Assembly (NCBI GenBank): GCA_964623625.1 | Contig: CAZUUJ010000034.1 | Location: 1-38,712 of the forward strand | Direction of reading: 5' to 3' | DNA: 38,712 nucleotides | DNA from: CAZLGM01 sp964623625 | Lineage (GTDB): Bacteria; Desulfobacterota; Desulfobulbia; Desulfobulbales; Desulfocapsaceae | Part shown: positions 9,165 to 16,719 of the stretch, one piece after another | How positions within the stretch are numbered: position 1 is the first letter of the stretch | Layout of the letters: the number at the start of each line of letters is the position of its first letter | Made by a program: the position numbers and the translations under genes | Notes under the pieces: model-generated | What the model saw: only the letters and a program-made list of their open reading frames with translations | Databases searched by the model: none | What the model was told of the DNA's origin: nothing

Positions 9165-9497
9165 TTATGATATCGTTTTCAAATAGTTAATGATTAAATT
9201 AACGGTTGTTTTGGTGTCACTGTCAGGTTGTTCGATAATGCCAAGAAAGTAATTGCCTAATGTGAAAATGAGTAAATTACTCCCCTGATTTGGTTCAACA
9301 CAGAGGTAAGAGCTATGGCCGCAGTCGAGTATATTCTCAAGATTTTTAAAGTGGGTGCCGCTTATGACTATGGATGATGAGAACTCAACAGCATTGGGAG
9401 CATTGGAGGTGACGATATGACCATCATTTCGAACCAGGATATATTGATAGACGCCTTTAATATCCTTCAGTTTGTTAAAATCGTTTGCTGATGCCAT
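9165..9497 (-). CDS. Roadblock/LC7-like small protein
   Basis: The 110-residue protein has no signal peptide or membrane segment. Its pattern, KLKDIKGVYQYILVRNDGHIVTSN followed by alternating strands and helices ending LIINYLKTIS, resembles the Roadblock/LC7 fold (MglB-type), which dimerises and often regulates small GTPases. The family call rests on pattern recognition only. The start has a GGAG ribosome-binding site. It lies 12 bp downstream of a second Roadblock-like gene, so the two are probably co-transcribed. No small Ras-like GTPase gene is visible in the window. Confidence 0.6.
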   Translation of the reverse strand: MASANDFNKLKDIKGVYQYILVRNDGHIVTSNAPNAVEFSSSIVISGTHFKNLENILDCGHSSYLCVEPNQGSNLLIFTLGNYFLGIIEQPDSDTKTTVNLIINYLKTIS

Positions 9498-9509
9498 ACT
9501 GCTCTCCGG

Positions 9510-10145
9510 TTATATTGCTTTTCTGGCTGAATCTCGAAAGGCGGTCCCCTCATCTCCTTCGCCAATTTCCTGTACCAGGAGTTCTATGAATTCAGGGAGG
9601 GTTTCATGAGCTGGTTTATTCTGTTTAATCCAGGCTTCAAGGGTATCTTCAAACAGAACACTGGCAACCGGTCCGACCTGTTTTGCCAGTTCCCGCTTGA
9701 TAAACGCAAGGGGTTTGGCAAGATTGGATTCCGGCTGTTGCAACTGGTCCGGAGTTTCCGCAGGTCCGCTGACCGGTGCAGCTTGTTGGTCAGATGAAGC
9801 CAGATTCTCCTTGAGATTATTCAATGCCATCTGCACGGTTATCCTGGTCATCCCGGAGGCAATATTCTTGCCGCAAAAAACAACCAGAAAATTATTATTG
9901 CCAAATCTGCCACCGTGCAGGCTCATTTTGGCATAATTGAAATGAATACTGCTGATATCCTGAAAGTGCATGGACATCATGAAGAAGGTTTTGGAGAAAA
10001 CTTTTCCCACCTCCTGCTTTTGTAGGTTGTTGGTTGCTCTCTTTTCCCGGCTCTGCATGACCCCCTGTTGATCATTATAGATGAAGGCCCCATATATTTC
10101 CGGTAAACTGTTCACAAGATTGACGAGAATATCTTGATAAGCCAT
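9510..10145 (-). CDS. Roadblock/LC7-like protein with C-terminal helical domain
   Basis: The 211-residue protein has an N-terminal Roadblock-like domain (about 1-125: LPEIYGAFIYNDQQGVMQS, then a five-strand pattern ending in a long helix ALNNLKENL). A proline- and glutamine-rich linker follows, then a helical module from about 145 to 205 (KRELAKQVGPVASVLFEDTL). That module resembles short C-terminal domains seen on some bacterial kinases and regulators (DUF8082-like, low confidence). It is soluble and starts after a GGGAAG ribosome-binding site. Together with the downstream 110-residue gene it may form a heteromeric scaffold. The function is unknown. Confidence 0.55.
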   Translation of the reverse strand: MAYQDILVNLVNSLPEIYGAFIYNDQQGVMQSREKRATNNLQKQEVGKVFSKTFFMMSMHFQDISSIHFNYAKMSLHGGRFGNNNFLVVFCGKNIASGMTRITVQMALNNLKENLASSDQQAAPVSGPAETPDQLQQPESNLAKPLAFIKRELAKQVGPVASVLFEDTLEAWIKQNKPAHETLPEFIELLVQEIGEGDEGTAFRDSARKAI

Positions 10146-10305
10146 ACTCTTCCCTATATTGAATGATTGATTATTCTCTTAAACGATACCATATTTTTAT
10201 AATCGATGAAAAGGAAGAATACTTGGTTTTGCTGTTATTTCATCCATCTGTGGGTTGGCGGTGCTGTTATAGTTAGATTGCTTGTTGAAATGAACTGACT
10301 GGTGA

Positions 10306-10804
10306 ATGATTTCTGTTTTGATAGATGTTCAGTTACCAGAATTTGTGGATGAACCGGAAAACACTATCAATCCGGAATTTCAATGTGACCTTGTACTTTA
10401 TTTCCTGAAACATGCCGACCTGTCTTACTACTTACAGAATCTGTATGAGCAGAAACAGATTCCGATAATTTCGCCAGGCAAAAGCGGATACGGGCCACCC
10501 CTTTTACTTGTTGCGGCCTTGGCAAACACTCACAATTTGGCAAGTATGGGAACAGTTTGGAATACCGGAATACAAAGTCCGGTTAAACTTAGGCAGGATA
10601 GCTGATATCGAAGTAATCAGAGGTGCACCCTGTGGCGGTTTGAATGAGTTGGTCGAAAAAAGTGTGGAAGAGACATTGACCACACTGCCAAGACACGTAC
10701 AGTATTTCTGTGTTGCCGATCCCTCGGGATTTGACCCGGTAACCGGCAAGAATCAAGTCCATTATGCCGGTCATGTCCACATTGCCGCATTAAAAAAGCA
10801 TTAA
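10306..10804 (+). pseudogene. Frameshifted DUF166-like gene
   Basis: Two plus-strand frames join into one recognisable protein. Frame 1 from 10306 reads to about 10548 (VQLPEFVDEPE, then GPPLLLVAALANTHN) and frame 2 continues from about 10550 (EQFGIPEYKVRLNLG, VIRGAPCGGLNE, VQYFCVADP) to the stop at 10804. Removing one G from the GGG at 10548-10550 restores a single 165-residue frame. The pattern, especially RGAPCG and QYFCxADP, resembles DUF166, a family with no assigned function. The N-terminal region with paired cysteines common in that family is missing, with an in-frame stop at 10303. This could be a decayed gene or a sequencing error on top of a truncation. Confidence 0.55.
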
Positions 10805-10864
10805 CCGACCAACAGCACAATCCCTGGATACCTTCAAACCACCGCTGTCAGCACGCTCTTCATA

Positions 10865-10893
10865 TCAACAGCTTGCAGGCAACACGCTGTTGA
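10865..10893. other. Hairpin between DUF166 remnant and permease
   Basis: TCAACAGC (10865-10872) pairs exactly with GCTGTTGA (10886-10893) around a 13-base loop. Neither strand has a T-run after the stem, so it is not a typical intrinsic terminator. It lies in the gap where the DUF166 remnant and the permease gene converge. Confidence 0.35.
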
Positions 10894-10972
10894 ACACCAA
10901 TAGCATTCATTGATATTATCAGGGAGTTAAGCTGCAGTGTCAAACCGTTCATCAGACGTGCGGGTTAGGAAT

Positions 10973-12445
10973 TTACTCTGCTTTATCCAGCTCTTCTGAC
11001 TCATATTTTTCTTTGAGACTTTTACAGAACTTGCATGGCTGAAAACCTGCCTGGGCAGCGATTTTTGTGTTTTTAAAGGCCATCGTGCAATATTTACATG
11101 TATAAAATTCGCATTCCGGAAAATGATAGACCCGGCTGTAGGCATTGGCCCGAATAATACCGGCCTGGAGAAATTTCGGTGCAACTTTTCTGATGATCGG
11201 TTTGACCGTCTTCACCTTTGTTTTTGAGTGACCGGCCAGTAAGTGCAGTTTCTTGAAAAGCGGAAACAGGAACCGGTTATTGATTAGTGTTATTCTGTTT
11301 GTGACAAAGTCGGGAACCAGCGGTTGTTCGTGGGTCATCTTATGGAGGCAATAAAGCGTCATCACCAGAAAGATGCCATTGGGTATCCACATGACAATTT
11401 CAACCGGCATAACCCCGTTTTCGGCGGCTGCCTGGCTCAAAGAAAACATGACATAATAGAGCATGAAGAAGAAAAGACCGACCGGAACGCCGATGGCCCT
11501 CTTTCCTGGACCACCAAGCAGTCCGAACGGTAGACCGAGCAGACTGAGAATGAGACATCCGACCGGCAGCACAAGTCGTTTTTCGTAGTGAATCAGCATC
11601 TTCCGTCCGCTCTTGGTGTCCCGTCCCAACTCGGATGCCCGTTTTTGCAACTGTGCCATGGTCATCATTTTTGAGGACAGTGTATTGACATTTTTGCCGT
11701 CGATCAAAGAGGGTGGCTGCAGAGGAATGTTGATCCGATAGCGATCGAAATCAACAATCTGGGCATCTTCAATGCCAGACTGGTGAAGGCTGCCGTTATA
11801 AAGAATGATGGTCACCATCATATTTTTTACATCCGATGTCATTTTCCCGGTTGTAGCCATGGTGATGATGGGAATTTCTTGGCCTCTCATGTCGGAAACC
11901 CAGACGTTTTTCAACTCTTTTGTCTTATCATCGGCGCTTTCTACATAAACGACCAGGTCGCCTAATGCTTCCGTAAACTGTTGTTCCTGGATGCCGTGGT
12001 CGATTTTTTCTTTTGCCAGTCTGAACATCAGCTGTTTCATGGCGATTTCGCTGGCAGGAATCAGTTTGATTGAAAAGTATCCAGTCAGAAGAGCAATGAT
12101 AGTTGAAACAACAACAACCGAAGGAGCAGTCTGATATAGGCTGGTACCACATGATTTTAAAGCCAGAATTTCAGTGTCGCTGGTCAGCCTGGTGAACCCG
12201 ATGATGACACCCATCATGGCAGACATCGGCAATGAGTAGAGAAAAATATTCGGGAAAATATAGGCAAACAGCCTGATAAAATCGTGCAGACCGATCCCCA
12301 ACTCAAGAACGATATTAAGAAGTGGAACCAGTTTTACTAAAAAGAATACAGAATTCATGATCAGGAAACTGGCAAAGAAGGGCGCCAGCATCTCAGTCAC
12401 CAGATAGCTGTTCAGCAGGATCGGTATACGGAGTTTCCTTGTCAT
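10973..12445 (-). CDS. LptF/LptG-type (YjgP/YjgQ) permease with C-terminal cysteine cluster
   Basis: Residues 1-370 form a YjgP/YjgQ inner-membrane protein: two membrane segments near 15-85, one near 105-125, a periplasmic beta domain of about 125-285, then three more segments from about 290. In the family, LptF and LptG pull lipopolysaccharide from the inner membrane with the ATPase LptB. The tail is unusual: a basic linker leads to H441, C445, C450, C453, C471 and C474 in a pattern like the Ada/nuclease-type metal motif (YHFPECEF ... AGFQPCKFCK). The core families are about 350-390 residues, so this adds about 100. The downstream order is M23 peptidase, then this gene. Confidence 0.85.
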   Translation of the reverse strand: MTRKLRIPILLNSYLVTEMLAPFFASFLIMNSVFFLVKLVPLLNIVLELGIGLHDFIRLFAYIFPNIFLYSLPMSAMMGVIIGFTRLTSDTEILALKSCGTSLYQTAPSVVVVSTIIALLTGYFSIKLIPASEIAMKQLMFRLAKEKIDHGIQEQQFTEALGDLVVYVESADDKTKELKNVWVSDMRGQEIPIITMATTGKMTSDVKNMMVTIILYNGSLHQSGIEDAQIVDFDRYRINIPLQPPSLIDGKNVNTLSSKMMTMAQLQKRASELGRDTKSGRKMLIHYEKRLVLPVGCLILSLLGLPFGLLGGPGKRAIGVPVGLFFFMLYYVMFSLSQAAAENGVMPVEIVMWIPNGIFLVMTLYCLHKMTHEQPLVPDFVTNRITLINNRFLFPLFKKLHLLAGHSKTKVKTVKPIIRKVAPKFLQAGIIRANAYSRVYHFPECEFYTCKYCTMAFKNTKIAAQAGFQPCKFCKSLKEKYESEELDKAE

Positions 12446-12556
12446 GTAGCTATAGGCAGTTGAAAGGTTGAACTGTTAAAACAACCGTTATAATATAATC
12501 CTGCAAACGGATGGCGGCAGATGGAGCCGACAGGTAAAAGAAACAGGAAATAGTCT

Positions 12557-13933
12557 TTAAAATTTTGAATCAATAATCGGTTCCTGGATGGTTACATCGA
12601 TCCAGTTCTGGTCCCACCATTCAACTGGTGTGACAAAAACACCGTTAACCAGCATTGAGAAGTGGAGATGGTCGCCGCCTGCCATGCCCGATATGCCTGT
12701 CATGCCGAGAATGAACTCTTTTTCGACAGGTTCGTCAACAGCTACATTGATCTGGCTGAGATGAGCATATAGGCTGCATAGCCCCATGCCGTGGTCAACA
12801 ATGACTGTATTTCCATAAATACCAAGATAGTCGGCAAAAACGACAATACCGCTTCCGGCAGCCTTTACACCGCTTCTTTTAGTTGAGGCGATGTCGACAC
12901 CAAGATGGATCTGTTTGTCAATAGCTTTATTTTTATAATAATAGGTTCGATGATCGGCATACCCTGCCTTTGAACTGCCGGACATCCTGAGAAAACGGTC
13001 TTTCCACAATCGTTTGGGAGCGCTTATGCTGCATATTTCTTTAATTTTTTTATTGTTCTGTTTACGTACCGAGTTGTTGGTGAACAGATATTTGGCAAGT
13101 AGATCACCTTTCATCTCGGGGTAATGGTGTTCAAATTCCGGTATTTTTCTCTGGAGAAAACCATCGCCGACATTGATCCTGTCTTTTTTATGCTTTTTCT
13201 GTTTCAGGCGCGTGGAAAACGGAATAATGGATTGATTGCCGGCCTTGTCGACAGCAATGATATGCGGATTCTTAAGAGTCTTGGCCGAATATGGGACGGC
13301 AAAAATAGCGTTGAACACATCTTCTCTGCCGTCCTCGATTGGAAATCCCGGATGGAAGTCGTTGCCGATTATTACACCATGTTTGTCGGTATCGTCAGAA
13401 AGACGATAGATAACGAACCCGGCTCCCCCGTTTTCGATATACCGCTCACTGTGCAGGATGTTGACTCTGGGTGGTGTTGTGTCAATGGTAACCTTCTGCT
13501 GCAGTCGGGAAGTGTTGCCTGTAAAGAAATGAAAGAGCGAGTAATCGGTTACTTCAATGATCAACCGGGCTGCCCCTTCTTTAAAACCTTTTCTCTTGAT
13601 CCCTTCGGTATATGATATGGTTTTTGATTCAGGCCCGCATTTGAGCCAGTATCCCTGTCGTGGAAATTGGGTTGAATAGAGCGTTTTCTTCTTTTCACCC
13701 TGAATCAGTTCAACCCGGATTTTTTTCAATCCCCTTCTGTTATCCACAGCAGTAAATATGACAGGAGTTTTCGGTCCAAAATGGATAATCGAACGATCAA
13801 GAGTAATGGCAGGTTTTTCACTTTCAAAAAAGATAAAGCCGCATCCGGCTGCCAGGACGATGAGGACGATGACCAGGATTGAAAGGAGTGTGGTTGATCC
13901 TTTTTTCTTTCTAGCGCTATTTTCGAGTTCCAT
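12557..13933 (-). CDS. Membrane-anchored M23 family metallopeptidase
   Basis: The 458-residue protein has a short basic N-terminus and one membrane segment (about 17-32), so the rest is probably periplasmic. A large middle region (about 35-330) is rich in beta strands and not assigned. The C-terminal LytM/M23 domain keeps its zinc ligands H343 and D347 (HLGVD) and the HxH pair H422 and H424 (DHLHF). It should therefore be an active peptidoglycan endopeptidase cutting peptide cross-links. It lies between RNase G and the LptF-like permease on the same strand, with 111-bp and 115-bp gaps, so one long transcript is possible. Confidence 0.9.
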   Translation of the reverse strand: MELENSARKKKGSTTLLSILVIVLIVLAAGCGFIFFESEKPAITLDRSIIHFGPKTPVIFTAVDNRRGLKKIRVELIQGEKKKTLYSTQFPRQGYWLKCGPESKTISYTEGIKRKGFKEGAARLIIEVTDYSLFHFFTGNTSRLQQKVTIDTTPPRVNILHSERYIENGGAGFVIYRLSDDTDKHGVIIGNDFHPGFPIEDGREDVFNAIFAVPYSAKTLKNPHIIAVDKAGNQSIIPFSTRLKQKKHKKDRINVGDGFLQRKIPEFEHHYPEMKGDLLAKYLFTNNSVRKQNNKKIKEICSISAPKRLWKDRFLRMSGSSKAGYADHRTYYYKNKAIDKQIHLGVDIASTKRSGVKAAGSGIVVFADYLGIYGNTVIVDHGMGLCSLYAHLSQINVAVDEPVEKEFILGMTGISGMAGGDHLHFSMLVNGVFVTPVEWWDQNWIDVTIQEPIIDSKF

Positions 13934-14048
13934 ATTGGGCGATTGATTGTAATATTTCTAGGTAAAACGGAGCACGTTTTTACAGGTGGTTTCAAATTAT
14001 AAACAGACTGTGAACGTATACTTATTGGCAAGATGATAATACGGTTCA

Positions 14049-15599
14049 CTACAATTGGGGAGAACGATCATGCCAAAGTATCTCATATTTTTCAATATGT
14101 AACTCCTTTTTCGGCATGATCTGCAGCCGTTTTCCAATGTTCTTTTCGAATTGAGCAATAATCGGCAATTCATCCCCTAACATTAATTCCGCCAAACGGG
14201 GATTAACTAGCACGATAATCGTCTCAGTGCGGCTTTTTACAATATTGCGGCTGATTTTTCTTAAGATTTCAAAACAGACGGTCCGCCTTGATTTGAGAAT
14301 ACCCTCACCGGCACAGTAGAAACAGGGTTCGCACATCATTTGCAGAAGATTTTCGCAGGACCGTTTTCTGGTCATCTGCACCAGGCCAAACTCGGTGAGT
14401 TTGAGAATGTTGATCCTGGATTTGTCTTTTTTAATTGCTTCGAGAAAAGCGTCGAATAATTCGTCACGTTGGTTTTCATCATCCATATCGATGAAGTCGA
14501 TGATGATAATGCCGCCGATATTTCGCAAACGAAGCTGGTAGGCAATCTCTTTAACTGCTTCGATATTGGTTTTGAAAATCGTATCGGTCAGATCGTCTTT
14601 TCCGACAAAACGCCCGGTGTTGACATCAATTACGGTAAGTGCTTCAGTGGACTCGATAACGATATATCCTCCGGAGCGAAGCCATACCTTTTTTTCAAGG
14701 GCTCTGTTGAGGTCAACCTCTATACCGTGAGCCTCATAGAGTGGGGTTTTTCCATCATAACAACTGATTCTGTCATGGAGTTGTGGGGCAAAGGTCTTTA
14801 CGAAGCGAACCAGTCTTTCATAGCCGGTTTTATCATCGATGATGAGTCTGGAAACGTCAGGAGTAAAAAGGTCTCTGATCGATCTAAGAGTGATATCCAA
14901 ATCTTCATGAACAAGTGAAGGGACGGCGGCCTTGGCGCTCCGGTCCTTTATATCATCCCAGAGGAGCATAAGAAATTCCATGTCCGCTTCTAGCTCGTCG
15001 GAGTCGGCGTGCTCGGCAACGGTTCTGACGATAAAACCGGTACCCTTAGGTCGTAACTGTTCTATCTTCTCTTTCAAACGTTGCCTGATCGTTTCATCCT
15101 TTATCTTTCTTGAGATACCGATATGATCGGTCAACGGCATAAAAACCAGATAGCGGCAAGGCAGGGTGATATGGCAGGTCAGACGAGCACCCTTTGTTCC
15201 AATGGGATCTTTTCCGACCTGAACCAGGATATCCTGACCTTCCTTGATGAGGTCTTCGATATTAATATTATTCCTGCTGTCCTGTATTTCTTCAGGAGTT
15301 GGTGAGGAGAAATCAAATTCACCGCAGGATTGTTCATCTTTCTCAGAAGTCAGTTTTGCCAGTTCAGCCGGTCCGGAATGGATATCATCAACATAGAGAA
15401 AACCGGTTCTTTCAAGACCAATGTCGACAAAGGCAGCCTGCATTCCGGGAAGAACTCTGACTATCCTTCCCTGGTAGATGTTTCCGACAAGCCCTTTCTC
15501 GGAAGGTCGCTGGAGGTGAAACTCCACCAGATTGCCGTTTTCTACCAAGGCAATTCTGTCTTCAAAGCTACGGGAGTTTATCAGGATTTCTGTGGTCAT
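14049..15599 (-). CDS. rng: Ribonuclease G (Rne/Rng family)
   Basis: This endoribonuclease of the RNase E/G family acts in rRNA and mRNA processing. Counting from the chosen start, there are 516 residues: an S1-like RNA-binding region (GNIYQGRIVRVLPGMQAAFVDIG), the catalytic core with metal-binding aspartates in LTVIDVNTGRFVG and IIIIDFIDMDDENQR, and a cysteine link CEPCFYC. The start at 15599 (MTTEILINS) fits the family. The frame is open further up to 15722, but that adds an atypical hydrophobic extension and would overlap the divergent glycosyltransferase gene. No strong ribosome-binding site is visible. Confidence 0.93.
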   Translation of the reverse strand: MTTEILINSRSFEDRIALVENGNLVEFHLQRPSEKGLVGNIYQGRIVRVLPGMQAAFVDIGLERTGFLYVDDIHSGPAELAKLTSEKDEQSCGEFDFSSPTPEEIQDSRNNINIEDLIKEGQDILVQVGKDPIGTKGARLTCHITLPCRYLVFMPLTDHIGISRKIKDETIRQRLKEKIEQLRPKGTGFIVRTVAEHADSDELEADMEFLMLLWDDIKDRSAKAAVPSLVHEDLDITLRSIRDLFTPDVSRLIIDDKTGYERLVRFVKTFAPQLHDRISCYDGKTPLYEAHGIEVDLNRALEKKVWLRSGGYIVIESTEALTVIDVNTGRFVGKDDLTDTIFKTNIEAVKEIAYQLRLRNIGGIIIIDFIDMDDENQRDELFDAFLEAIKKDKSRINILKLTEFGLVQMTRKRSCENLLQMMCEPCFYCAGEGILKSRRTVCFEILRKISRNIVKSRTETIIVLVNPRLAELMLGDELPIIAQFEKNIGKRLQIMPKKELHIEKYEILWHDRSPQL

Positions 15600-15712
15600 T
15601 GGTGAAAAGAATTGGGTGATCCATGAATTGATAAAAATAAACAATAACGATACAATATTTCCTTTTGAAAAAACAGAACTAATCCGAATATTTTTTGAGA
15701 AATTGAGGAAAA

Positions 15713-16567
15713 ATGGAGCCAACCATCTCAGTAATCATTCCGACCTATAACCGTTCTTTGTATATCGAAAGGGCTATTTTGTCAGTTTTTCAGCAAACAC
15801 GAAGTTGTGATGAGCTGATCATTGTCGACGACGGCTCACAAGATGATACCGACAAGGTAGTTGATCGACTTAAAAACGATCATAATGTGTCATTAACCTA
15901 CATATATCAGGACAACAGTGGACCGGCTTCGGCAAGAAACAGAGGAGTTAGGGAATCTTCATCTGAATTGATTGCTTTTCTCGATTCAGACGATCACTGG
16001 TATCGGAGGAAATTGGAAAAGCAAATCAACATGATGAACGATAACCCCAACTATCTTGTCTCTCATACCAAAGAAAGATGGATGAGGCGGGGGAAACATC
16101 TTAATCAAAAAAAAATTCATATTCCCCGATCCGGATATCTCTTTGACCACTGTCTTCAGCTCTGCGCGGTCGGTATGTCGACGGTCATGGCCCGCAGAGA
16201 GCTTTTTGATACAATCGGCTGGTTCAATGAAGATTTCCATTGCTGTGAGGATTATGAGTTCTGGCTGAGAGTCAGCGCCAGATATGAATTCTTATTGGTC
16301 GATGAACCCTTAACGGTCAAAGAGGGCGGCAGGCAGGATCAGCTTTCAAATCGATATCGTATCGGCATGGATAAATTGCGGATCGATGCGATTTTAAATA
16401 TTTTACAAGACCCGCAGTTGTCCGAAAAAAACAGACTGCTTGCTGTCGATCAACTCAAAAGAAAAAGTCGCATTTACGGAAATGGCTGTCTGAAGCATGG
16501 AAACCACGAAGAGGGGCTACGTTATCTTGAATTGGCTGACACCTGTGATGATTCCAATTGTTTTTGA
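15713..16567 (+). CDS. Family 2 glycosyltransferase
   Basis: The 284-residue protein has the GT-A fold of family 2 glycosyltransferases: ISVIIPTYNRSLYI at the N-terminus, IIVDDGSQDDT near 45, and the DxD-type metal and nucleotide site FLDSDDHW near 92. The acceptor helix DYEFWLR is also present near 182. There is no membrane anchor, so it is cytoplasmic or peripheral. It would transfer a sugar from a nucleotide-sugar to an unknown acceptor. It is divergent from rng, 114 bp apart, and 152 bp upstream of the sucrose-phosphate synthase gene. Confidence 0.9.
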   Translation: MEPTISVIIPTYNRSLYIERAILSVFQQTRSCDELIIVDDGSQDDTDKVVDRLKNDHNVSLTYIYQDNSGPASARNRGVRESSSELIAFLDSDDHWYRRKLEKQINMMNDNPNYLVSHTKERWMRRGKHLNQKKIHIPRSGYLFDHCLQLCAVGMSTVMARRELFDTIGWFNEDFHCCEDYEFWLRVSARYEFLLVDEPLTVKEGGRQDQLSNRYRIGMDKLRIDAILNILQDPQLSEKNRLLAVDQLKRKSRIYGNGCLKHGNHEEGLRYLELADTCDDSNCF

Positions 16568-16719
16568 TATCTCTGGACATTGAATGAGTGATAATTGGAG
16601 AATTTGGGCTAAATACCCTATAATGATATCGCCTGCCAAAAAGCAAAACAGGAGTATCTGTCCTTTAAAGCTTCTATCTAAGCAGTTGAAATGATTTACC
16701 TAACAGAAAAACCAGTAAA

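Noticed and set aside
15600..15722. N-terminal extension of the RNase G frame
   Set aside because: The extra 41 codons are hydrophobic, unlike the family, and would overlap the divergent glycosyltransferase start. The ATG at 15599 gives the standard N-terminus.
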